Under the pieces are notes generated by a model. The model ran no database searches and had not been told where the DNA came from. It worked only from the letters and a program-made list of their open reading frames with translations. From Diploscapter coronatus (lineage: Eukaryota > Nematoda > Chromadorea > Rhabditida > Rhabditidae), in the NCBI GenBank assembly GCA_964036155.1, contig OZ038423.1, positions 35,913,249 to 35,977,248 of the forward strand: a DNA stretch of 64,000 nucleotides. Reading direction: 5' to 3'. The position numbers and the translations under genes were made by a program. Position 1 is the first letter of the stretch. Every line of letters begins with the position of its first letter. Shown in pieces: positions 14,301 through 26,061 of this stretch.

Positions 14301-17300
14301 TAATTCGAATTTTTTTACCTAAATTTTCTCAATATCTTGATCAAATCCTATCATCTTCTGAAGCAGAACTTATCTGCAAAATGATGATCATTTAAAAAAA
14401 AACAAAAGTTTGAAATATATCCCGAATCATTCCGTCAGCCTCTAATTTATTTCCCTTGTTTTGCAACAAACAAAGAGGATATATAAATCCCCCGTCTTCT
14501 TCAATTTGCGATAAGATTTCCAAATTTAGCATCTCCGTCTCTATTTTCAGCGTTTCTCACGTATATCTGATTGTAATTCCGTTTTCATTGCTCCTCATGC
14601 CTTTATTTGCCTACTTTCTCGTGTTGCAAAATTCCATGTTTTCTTTTTTCGGGGGCGGAATCTAATTCGGTTAATTTTTGTCCTCTAGATGAAATTCAAC
14701 CAGACATTGTTAAAGGATAGAATAGGAAAAACGATTGGGTTAATTTAGAAATTTTCATGTTTTCATGTTTTCACGTTTATAGACACATGAATGGGTGAGT
14801 AAGTGCGCTGCGAAGGAGGTGGGGGTCAAAAGACTCTGAAAGAGAAACACTTGCAAAAAGTCAGCAAAAAAGAATTATGACGTAATTTTACGAATTTTGA
14901 AATTCGAGAGGCAAATTAACCCTTTAGATCATTTTAAATGACATTTCAGTTGAGTTCATGAAAATTAGATTTGAAAATGATAAACATGTCAACTTTATGC
15001 TTTGAACGTCGAAATTATGCGCATTTTGAAGAGTCGTTTCATTTTATGCAAATTATTTATGTATTGCTCGTCTTTCAGGGACCAAGAGATTTTAGATTTG
15101 ACATGCCGAAAAATAACGTTCTCATGTGATAGGCCTTTCTCTGCGAAATGCTATTTTTGAAATTGAATATAGGCGTGGATTATGCAAGAACATTATATGA
15201 ACTCTGAACTATCAGCATGGTATTTTTGCAAAACAAAAATTCGAAAACCGCGATTCTTTCTCACGATTCTAAATTTCATGACACTTTCGACCTTTCATAA
15301 TTGTTTCCTAGAATGGATTTTATATTAGGGCAAGCTGTGCTTCTTTACTATACTCTCTTCTCAGTCGTGCGATTAAATTATCAAAATGTCGGAATTTGTT
15401 CGATCTTCCCCTTTCCCTACTTCCTTCGATAACCTCTTGTATGGTCATCATTACATATTTGTCTGACTTCCTTATTCCTAATGTCGTGCTCCCTTTTCTA
15501 TTCTCAATTTCTGGATCTCTGTTATAAATGTGATTTCCCTTGAAGTGCCCCGCAGAGGAGAGTCTGGCACTACGTCATTTCTCCTGATACGTGCTTTAGA
15601 ATAGCCATCAGAATCTCGCCTGGCATAACTCATAACCACTCGCGCATTTTCCTATTGGGACACTTCCTACGTCAACTTCTAACTCTTTGCAGAACGCCCA
15701 TTTTCGTTGAGTGCATTAGAATATGGATGAAAGAAAAACGGATAGGATACTTCATTTTTATGCGAAGGCGGTTCATTATATTTTTTAAGGTTTTTTTTAC
15801 CATATGTTTCAAAATTATTGTTAGGAAAACGTCTGTAATAGTTCATAATTCCATTAATTTATCTGATGATTTTATCAATAATTTTTTTAAATTGAAAAAG
15901 TATCCTCTGTGATAAATCATAGTCTTCATTTATATGTAACTTTGCGAAGGCGTACTTTTTTCTCTAACTTATTTAGATTGACGCTTTCCATATTTATTAA
16001 AAAATAGTACGTAGAAAAACGGCTGGCATATCAAAAACTGATTATTATGCGAGTTTTCGTTACCACTTGACAATCCGAACGAAGCGAGACATATGATTGA
16101 AGTTATTATAGGCAAATATTTTAGGATCCCACACACTTGAACACGAATTGTTCACGACTTTTACGTTGCGAAAAAGCAAAGATTATCCCAGCATGATTTA
16201 TGAAATCTATGCTTTATCATAGGACGAAGAATTATGATATTCGAATATCCCAGATAGTTTTGGATTTCTAACCTTTATCGTTAGAATACAGATTTTCTTG
16301 ACCTTTCCATTAGCTTTTCCGCAGAGCAGGCAGATCAGTTTAGTCGTACCCAAGTGCCCTAGAATTGCATTAGAAAGGACAACGTTCAGTCGAGAATTTC
16401 AATAAGTTGATTAGGTTTTTACCTGAAAATAGGAACTACTTTTTATTGGAATACCCCTAATTTTATTCGATACGGAAATCGAACATGGATTTTTTTATTT
16501 TTACAGAAAGCCGTACTTTTGATCGCGAAATTAGATATTTGATCATGAAAAGTGCTTGTCTAAAAATTTGCCCTATTTTTCTAAGTTATTTTCTCACGTA
16601 GTAACCTTTTCTTTGGTGTCCTGAAAGTATGATAATACGTTTTCCTAATTACCATAATTTCTGGTTCGATTATGAGGGCTAATGATATTCATTTGATTAA
16701 CCTAATTGGTCTCCATAAATTTGTCATTCCGATGATTTTCATAATTTCCATTGTAGGTAAACTGCGTTCATCATCTAATATCGCGCATATTTTTATGCTG
16801 GTTCGTACTCATTTAAGCAAATTTTGTCTGTTCCTTAGACTTTTTTTACATGTTATTAAAAAATATTATTCTAGCCTTCTCATTACCTATCCCTCATTAT
16901 AGGGTGCAATTTTCTGTGAAATCTAGTTTTAACTAGACTATTTACTTACTCTAAATCCTGAAACTTGCAATATCATTAAAAATTTACGCAAAAATCGGCA
17001 ATGTCAAATGAAGAACCCGGAACCTGATATTTTCATATTTACTCAAAAGCAAACTTTCACCCAATAAACCCACTCATTCGTCATTTTTGCTACACTTTCT
17101 TGAAAAATCTCAGTTTGATTCCTCATAAAAAAATAGCTCAATTTTTCACAAGGTAATCCAGGATTTTGTTAAATACGTTGCCAGACTAAAGTTTAGACTA
17201 TTTGAATTTTGAAGTTTAGTTTCGACGAATTTTGAGATGTCGAAATTCGTATATTTTTTCGTCAATATAGACATTTTAACGATGACTCGTTAGGTGTTTC

Positions 17301-20300
17301 TGGGATGAGCCTAATTGTATGGGTTCAAACTTTAGGCAAGGCTTTTTTCAGACGCTGACTAAAATTTAGGCTATTTGGACGTTACGTTTAATAAAAATAA
17401 CGGAAGCTTATGATGATCATATCGAATTACTGATTCATTTCAATGTTTGGTCATTTTTTATTTTTAAAAATCTTGTGTTAGTCTAAATGAAATTCTTTGT
17501 TTTTTTCTGTAAATAATGACTTAAAATTTTTCTAAATTTATGCGTAGTTTCTCTGGTCGTTTTCTATTACTTTGTAACTTTTGCATCGCCAGCCACTCTA
17601 CGCCTAATTCGTGCATATATGCCCAAACTTCACTCAGACCACCCAATATTCATTAATCCCGAACCAACAACACTTACTTCGACCTTTAAGCGGCCAGCTT
17701 ATTTTATTCGAAAATAAGCGACACTCGTATTTTGACGTGGTATTAGCGGATAAGACTTTCTATTATCCTATTTTTGAGTGGAGAACTTGAAATAACAGGA
17801 ATTACTCAACTATAACTGAATTAGCTAAATTAAAATGACCACTTCATTCACCTTACTTTAATTTATGAACATGGCTAGATATAATGTTATTATTTTTCTC
17901 TCAATTTCTCTCTAAATAAATGAACTTTTAACTCTTTGGCACGAACGTCCAACCATTTTACATCATTCTTATAAATCTGAAATCAGGATGACGTAAAATT
18001 AAGAATACTACTACCGGTTGAATTCAAAATGACCACCGCTTTTCTCAGGGCCATTTCCTTTAGTCGCTAAATTTGATACGTCACCACTCCTCTCCGTAGG
18101 GACTGCTCTATTTTCTGCTCCCTAAATTAGGACCCTTTAATTTTGCATATCTCCGCTCGTGATATACGCGTTTCATCGTGTGATTCCGAAACGTCGAAAA
18201 TAGCAAATTCTTTATTTGTCATTCGAACAAAAAACCTAGCAAAAAATGTCTTTAGACTCAATTTTCTACCTGAAAACAAACTACGCGCTTCTCAGAATTT
18301 CTCTACATAGTTTTCGGTTGTAACGAGATTTCGTAGATGGAGGTTTCAAAAGGGGCACTTTTGATTAGAAGCCTTATTGGACGAAATTCTCCCGTAAATT
18401 GGAAGGCTTCTATGTAGTGTATTGGTATAAGCATTGGATTTGAACTCTTTATCTTTTGTGCAATACTTCAAGGATTTGTAATAAAACAGCTATTGTTTTC
18501 ATATCTAATGATTTCTAATTGAGTCATTATTTGTTAAGAGAGAAAAATCCAAAACTGATTCTTTGCCTCTGTCCAAACATTTACTGTTTTCATTTTCAAT
18601 AATTTCTAAATTAAACTATTGTTTTTGCCAACATCAGTTTTTGTTGTCTACAATCTAACGAACTATCTAATGTTGCATCACAAACCAGCTGCCCTGTGTG
18701 TGTATGTATGTATGTGCATAATTACATAATTTGTATCGGAGCGCCAACGCAACCATCGAAATATGCAATGTCTTCGGAAATCGCGCTTGAATGATAAAAC
18801 TACGAAAATAGACTATAAATGTAAATGAATTGTTGAATGACTCATGAAATATGACTAGACGTATAATTGTTTTAGGTAATTTTTTGCAAACTACAAAAAA
18901 CATGCTAAAATCATGTTCTGCAGAAATAATGTAGTATGGACGGCTCATAGAAAAAGACGCCACTTTTCTAAGAAATAGTATGAGAAGGCAAATAAAGAAA
19001 AGAAAAAAAACGGTATCTTTTTCTAGGAGCCGTATGGACGCAGTAAATTTTTATTATGCTTTTAATTGATAGCCTATGGTAATTTCTAACAATTCTTCAA
19101 ATCCTATTTTTGATATGTTACAGAAAAGAATGAATAGGGAAAAAGTTGCAGACATTTAAAGAACATTTTCTCTAGCCTTAAAGAACTGATTGTGAAGTAG
19201 ACTTATGAACCTAATTACGTACGAAATGCAACCTCCACAAATTCTAATCGAGGAATATGTCTAGCCAGTAAACAATTCATAAGAGTGACTGAATGAGGCA
19301 AAGCGCTACATTTTTGCACGATCTGCTTGAATAATTCGAATGATTTTCTGCATAATTAGGCTGGAGTTATCGTGATGTGCGTTCTCATTTTCATTCATAT
19401 TTCTGCATATTATCACTGAGTCATAAGATCTGTTCATCTTTAGTCTATACTAATTATATCCCCTGTTTTTATTAATTATTCTGAACGTGATGCTACTGTG
19501 ATAGATCAAATTTCACCTTGAATTTTCCTGTTATTTTTTGTCTTTGCAAAGAACACTACTCTAGACATTCGTTAGCCTCAGATTTCATCGGGGGTGTTAA
19601 TGTATGTAAATTTGTAAATGCCTTATAAAAATGCTCGACCGGCACCTGAAAATGCCGTTCCGTCAGCGACTTAAATATCATTTTCATTTATTTTTCTCAC
19701 TAGCTTTACGCAAACATATTTTTCAACCTACTGGAAAATATGCACTAAAATCTTTATAATGTGGTTGCTCGAAAACAAGCACTAATCTTCAAACGATTCT
19801 CGCACTTTATCCGAGTTTGACTTCAAAGATGATCGTCTTCATTTGAAATTTCACATTTTTCATTAAATAATAATTATTTCCACGCAAACTTTCCATTTTT
19901 GACGCGCGCGCATTGAAAAAATTTTCTATTTTCCCTGAGGAACGGGCTAATTGAAAGGCGCTTACGCTGCGGAGCTCCATTTTTTCGCGTCCAACCTGCG
20001 CACAAAAAATAAAATTTTATTAGTCGTCTCTTATAGATATAAATTGCTTTTGAAGTTCAGTCTATTATTCGAACGCGCACACGATTTTTAAGGATGACGA
20101 TTTTATGGTTTGATCAGATTAGACTGTTCTTCTAGTCATTTTCCATACTGGTTCTAGCTTCGATTTATTTTGGCGTTTAAAGTTAGTCTAGTTTTTGACT
20201 AAATTGAGGGAGTTCTAAGCCATTTGTTGTCAAAATGATTGCATCACTAATTTAGTTCTGACTTATTTTGTCATTCGAAGTTCGCTGCTGGTTCTTATTT

Positions 20301-22499
20301 ACTAACTTGCATCATTTGGTCTATTTTAGGGCGAAATGTGTAAAGTTCAGTGGATCTTTGCGCCTAGGTTTTGAATATTTAGCTGGAAAGCCAACCGCGT
20401 GGCTTTAATTTGTAATTTCGACAAGCAAAGTGCCCTAAAAGTTAATCGTTTCTGGGTATTTCGTCCAAGACTAATCGAGCACGTTTATACTTATTTTAAT
20501 CGCAGATTAACACTTTATTTTACGGTACCTGTTTCCATTATGTAACCTGATCTAACCATTCTTTTTCTCATTGGAAGATTCTTTTTTATCTCACATGTTT
20601 AGAGAAAAGAACTGAAGGTTTTGGTGCCATACCCAGAAATCTCATTATTTCAAAGCAAACAAAATTTGGAATTTCAATATGAGAAAGAATCTTTCTTCTC
20701 TAGTTTCGAACGATTTTAGCTTGGTATCAAAAAATCTTGAATCTATGACTGAAAGATAACTTTTTTTTTGGAAATTTTGTTACGTCCACTCAAAAGTGAT
20801 CTCAGTTTCTTGAAAGAAGCCTAAATGTTTGTAAACATTCGGCAATTTCGGCAATTTTTATGATGCTATCTAATTCTCTCAAAATTACGTCAGAACACCC
20901 CCGATTTCGATAGCGGCGCGAGTAATTTTCAATGTTTCGCGTATTTATAATATAAGCCCTGAGTAATCCACGTTTCAAAGACCTCGAAAGTCATCGACCG
21001 GCTTAATCGAGTTTCAATCTAGCCCTCTAGCCCCCGCCCATTTCGGAGTCGCGTACCCAATTTATTCACCAGTTTATTCAGTTTCATTCTATTCATTTAC
21101 CGATGAGCATAATTATTCCTCTTGTAGTTCTTCCAGACAATGCATTTTTGCATTTCACGATAAAGAGTCACTTTACTCTTTCCGAACTTTATATCCGCAA
21201 CCCCTCTGAAACATATATAATCTGGAGTATTTTTGTGTAAAAATATATCTTTTCATATTTTAGCGTAGTGATTTCGGGTGTATGCCATTGCGCACAAAGA
21301 ATTTCTGTGCGTAATGACCGCTCCCCGTGATTTCAACCCTATCTTATATTTTTTCTCTATTTTCCACAATATTTGTAGTTTTCTAAAATCTACTATAAAA
21401 AAATCTGAAACAGCCTACGCAAATTTTCTGGCTAGAAATTATTGAATACAACAACGACAATCTTGCTGTTATTGTCTGAATATTCTCCCACTCTTTTCTG
21501 TAGTAGAATATTATTTTGTATCATTCTACGTTCGCGATGGCTAAAATGACTTCATTCGCGCAATTCGCTTCCTGGAAATTCATAATTCCGCGTTCATTTG
21601 ACCGCAAGACAGGGTCGGGACGATTTTTGATTTTTCAACAATGAAAACTGAACGATAACACGAAAAACTGTAGGCATTTCATACATTCGCCATAAATGGC
21701 GCATTTTTCACACAATTTGTGTTCGCTTTATAGTCATTGCATTTAAACTGGCGTTAGTTTTATTTTCATTTCATTACGGCTAAACTACATGATTAGTCCC
21801 ATGTTTCCTAAAGTTCAATAATCTCTTGTTTATCAGATGTTTTAAATGACCCCTATTTTACGTCAACTCGAGTGATCCTGAGGAAAATATAATTAAAGGG
21901 GGCGGAACGGTTTTATTAGAATGTTTTCCATAAAAATGATTGCATCGCATTTCGAAATTCCCTGTTTCTTACTGACCGATTAGTTGAGTCAATAGAAAGG
22001 GATGACATTTCAACTGCCTCTTGACTAGGAATTTAACCTTTGGACTCATTTTATTCTATGCCACTTATCATACGAATTTCTTGGAATTTCACTGTTTATT
22101 TTTCTTATTTCTTTTTTTGTAAATTTGTCATAATTTTGAGCTCATTTTGATTTGTAGTTATTAGTCACTCATGATTTATTTGGTTTCGAGTAGGTTAGCG
22201 GCTAGCGGAAGCTGTGATTCAATTGAAATCTTACTAGAAACGCCTTCTTTTACTCATTCGTGTTCAATAGAATCATAATTTTCCTAAATATACTGTATTT
22301 TGCAAGAATATTTTTATTTTCATTTCATAAAAAACCGTCTCGTCTAAAAATAATTATTTGTTTTTTCCGAAGGCGCCAATTTTGCAATAATTACGATAAT
22401 CGAGTGCCATATTTATCGTCGCTCGAGCTTTGGCATTCAAAGTGTTTTCATTTTTATCGACGATGCGATAATTTTCAATTTTTCAGGTAATAAAGCGAC
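8356..22499. other. 14-kb gene desert upstream of the neuropeptide gene
   Basis: I found no exon chain on either strand. Open frames here (for example 12031-12265, 13572-14104, 15655-15912, 18667-18963) are isolated, overlap on both strands and lack phase-matched splice partners. The sequence is strongly AT-rich. Variants of TGCATAAT / ATTATGCA recur, and a POU-type octamer ATGCAAAT occurs at 15046-15053. I recognised no palindromic element of the kind seen in the introns. The position upstream of a neuropeptide gene suggests a long regulatory region, which is an inference. Confidence 0.5.
15046..15053 (+). promoter_or_regulatory. POU-type octamer ATGCAAAT in the gene desert
   Basis: An exact ATGCAAAT octamer lies about 7.4 kb upstream of the neuropeptide start codon. 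One 8-mer in 14 kb of AT-rich DNA is weak evidence by itself. It is listed because the related TGCATAAT core also recurs in this region. Confidence 0.2.
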
Positions 22500-24011
22500 A
22501 TGCGACAGCAGCTTTTCACTATGATTTTGGCATTTGTTGTTCAGGTTGGCGAATTTTTCGAAAATTTTAATATTTTTACAACACAAACCTAAAAATGTTT
22601 AAGAAAACACTACTGCAATTTAACCAAAAATCCTATATTTCTCATGGTTTTTGAAATGAAAGGACTTTGCATAAGTATGACCTGAAAGTTGCTTTTCTAC
22701 GAAAAATGATGTAATTTCTGGGAATTATGCACCTTGCTCATAATTATATTTTGAGTCAGCGAAAAAATAATGTTTGACATTTTCGCGTTTAAGTATTCAA
22801 TTTGGAATTTTTGAGTTTTCAGTATTTCCTGATCGCCATTTGCGCCGCCTATCCACAGCCCCCATTCACACAGACAAAAGGGTGAGTTTTACGGAAAATC
22901 TTCGAAGATTAGAAAATTTCAATTCTTGAATGAAACTTCTACAGAAAGGATGCGTATGATTTTAATTCTAGTCCAAAAATAAATCCCCAAATTCGCTAAC
23001 AAAGATTAGCTAATCCGCGAAATTTCAATTTTCAACTAGAACGGAAGCACTTTGTGAAACCTGCAAGGTTTGGAGACGAAAATTCTTGTGTTTGATAAGT
23101 TTACGAAATTTTGGGAGGATAAACGAATTAAACTTGAGTTTTCGTGCTAAAGAAGATAATAAAACGAATGTTTGAAACCTAGCATAAAAATGAACATTTA
23201 GCGATACAATAGTTCCAGTATGCTATAAATGCCGATATTTTTGCTCGAAAAATAATATACTAAAAAAATTACGATTAATTAATTAATTTTTTTTGCAGAA
23301 TTCACAAACGTTCGTTCGATATGTTAGACAACAGCGGTTTTTCGTTCGGAGGCACATTCGGCAAGAGGGCTTTTGACAGACTCGACGACAGCGCTTTCGG
23401 ACTCGTCAAGCGATCCATCGCAAAGAGGGCTTTCGATCGGTAAATTTCATTTTCATTCCAGTTTGTATTTTTTAATAGAAGAATATTTTGTTTGTCAGTC
23501 TTAAAACGGCTGCATTCTTTCAATCAAACCCATTTTAGTTAGAGTTTTGCATTTTATGAGTATGTTTCAGATTGGACTCGGGCGATTTCGGTCTGAGGCG
23601 AAAACGCGCTTTCGATCGATTGAGCGATTCCGACTTCGGCCTCATGAAGCGTTCCATTCCAGCCGATGCTGATAGTTTTAGAGGTACGATTTTAGAAAAC
23701 TTTCCAGTTTCTTTATCTTTATTCAAATATGTTTCATTGAAACTACAATTTTACATAATCTAAACTCTTATATTCGTCTATTACATCTTGTTGGATTACC
23801 TAATTTCAAAACAGACTTATTGAAAAGTTCGCCAAATCTGGTAACTTTTCAAGAAGCCACTAAAAGTTGAACTTATTTCTAATTTTCAGAAGAACTCGTA
23901 AACGAATTGGCGTCATCGATACAGGCCCTGAGGAGAGCTCGGGAATTCGAGGACGTTCACGGCGAGCCGCCACAGCCCTTCGTCGTCGTTCAATACGATG
24001 ATGAGCCTTAA
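22500..24011 (+). CDS. nlp-8: Neuropeptide-like precursor, NLP-8 / orcokinin-like, 159 aa, 5 exons
   Basis: Exons: 22500-22544, 22823-22881, 23299-23439, 23571-23683, 23890-24011 (480 nt). The ATG sits 13 bases after a tttttcag acceptor. Residues 1 to about 24 are a hydrophobic secretion signal ending in ICAAYPQ. Dibasic sites then release SFDMLDNSGFSFGGTFG (40-56, whose terminal Gly could give an amide), AFDRLDDSAFGLV (59-71), a three-residue SIA spacer, AFDRLDSGDFGL (79-90, cut at RRKR) and AFDRLSDSDFGLM (95-107, cut at KR). The pattern of [A/S]FDR-L/M peptides ending FGL-M matches C. elegans NLP-8, a member of the nematode orcokinin-related group with NLP-14 and NLP-15. The C-terminal acidic tail (about 113-159) has no clear peptide. 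Peptides would be packed in dense-core vesicles and secreted. Exons 3 and 4 each carry repeat units, and one unit spans intron 3. Confidence 0.9.
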
Positions 24012-26061
24012 ATCCGTCAATTTTAACTCGATCACCAAAGATCCCGGATAATTTATCGACATTTCTCGTTAAATTGGTGCTCATTTTCCTCAAATACCTA
24101 CTCATTTTGGGAAAAATGGCATAATTCTGAATCACTGGGTCAATTTTTATTTGAACTTGGTCAGGATTCGTTTTTAGAGATATGAGAGTTCCTGAGCAAG
24201 ATTTATTCGAAATGGTCATATTTTGCCAACTTATTTGTATTTTTCTGTAAAAACATTTCGCTTGTCTTTGATATATCATTCGGATCTCGAAATTATGCGA
24301 ATCAGGAAAATTTTCCGAATTTTTCGAAAGCTGCAACATTTTGTCTGACTTGTATTCGGTTGTGATCTCCTTTTTCGAACTGTGCTGTGAATTCAATTTT
24401 AGAAGGCCATGATCTTATATATATATTTTCTTTTAAATTAGAAAATTCGCTTTTCCCAAATTAGAAGCGTTTAGTCTAAATTTGTGTAAAAATAGCTTGA
24501 AAATCGGATATTCCATAAATGCTTACTTATTTTTAACAAATTTATGAAATATTCGCTTTTATACTCAAAAATAACTTATTCTTATTTTTGTCGATCTCAA
24601 AAATCATTGAACAACAATTGTCATTTATTCATAGAGCAAAGTTTCTACATTCACATGCAAAAATCTCGCCTCATAGCACTTAATTTCGTAAATTTTCTCA
24701 AATATAGGATTCTCGAGATAACCTCTTCATTTTTATCGTATTTTTGCCTAGGTAATTTTTATTTCTACCTTTTAAACACGATTTTTATCCTTGCACTAGA
24801 AATTATACGTAAATTTGCACTCCTTATATTAAATCACCTGAAAAGTACCTATATTTTGGTACTACTTTGCATATTTTTATTCGAATTTTCTAAAAATGAA
24901 AATATGCCAAAGTAATCGACAAAATATACGTACTTTTTCTAAAATTCCCTACTTTTACTTGCATTGTGATCTATTTTTCCTTCAGAATAGTTTTATTCCC
25001 ATCCAAAAGTCCATCAAACTATCATCCATTCATTAATTTTACCGATAGAAACATCAATTTTCATTGTGAATTACGAAAATGACACCAAAACTCGCGTTCA
25101 AATGAAAAGATCTGCTGTTATAAATATGCTCAAATTCGAAAGAAGACATAAAGAATGTGTACCGTAATCTTGAAGCTTGTTCGTGAATGTTTGAATCGTG
25201 ACTGACGAAGAATACGTGAAATTATGGTTCGTTCAAATTTCTTATGCTGTGAAATATAGTATTGATATTAAATTTTCAGGTAAATCATAATTATAAACTT
25301 CTAGCGTAATGTGAAAAAGTATGGTGAAATCTAATTTGCCTGCAATTCACATTGCGCCAAAATTATTCAGTATCACACCTAAAATGTGAATTGATACTTG
25401 GAAGGAAGCTTGAATTATGAACAATGATAACTTCATGTAAATATGATACCGAACGAAAGATAACCAGCGACATCATCTATCACTTCAAAACCTATTTTTA
25501 TGTATCGATATTATAAAATTTTCACATTTTCCAAACGTGCAATTTCCTATAAATATTTTAGTTTAGAAGAAGTATACAATCGTACACTTTCGTTCTCGAC
25601 CACTAATTATTATTCTGCATATTTTCTCTGTACGAAATTGGCTATTTTTGGTCATTTCCAGGAACAAAAGATACGTGGGCCAAAGCTTTCGGAATACAAA
25701 TTGAATCGAAAATTAGCGGTGTAAAACGTAGAATACTTTCGCATAAAATTGCTCTGAACCAATTCATTTATTTTGTAAAAAATGCAAACAATATTGCATG
25801 TTAGTGGCAATAGCAATTTGAGAAAAGGAAAAGTACGAAATTACTTGCAAAAATAGACGATTCGTTCATGTCATGAAGACCATAACATTATTGATAAAAA
25901 TTTCAAATATAACATCATGAAAAATATGAAATTAGAACAATTCCATGAAAAAAGATTCAATAAACCAATGGCTATTATCACATTAGAAAAGTAAAAAGAT
26001 GATCTTCAAATTTCAAAATGTATATCAAAAGGTGTACAGTTTTCAAGTCCAAAAGAGGCAA
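24012..26061. other. AT-rich intergenic stretch between tail-to-tail genes
   Basis: This separates the neuropeptide stop codon from the stop codon of the minus-strand coiled-coil gene, so the two genes converge. The 123-codon open frame at 24544-24915 is built from AT-rich codons with no splice partners and is not a credible gene. A short (at)n run lies at about 24415-24427. Nothing else was recognised. Confidence 0.5.

Noticed and set aside
18690..18716. Short gtgtgtatgtatgtatgtg run
   Set aside because: A minor simple-sequence tract with no further structure around it.
24544..24915. 123-codon plus-strand open frame, the longest in the noncoding parts
   Set aside because: Very AT-rich with codon use unlike the real exons here (which are near 50% GC), no homology I recognise, and no splice partners.
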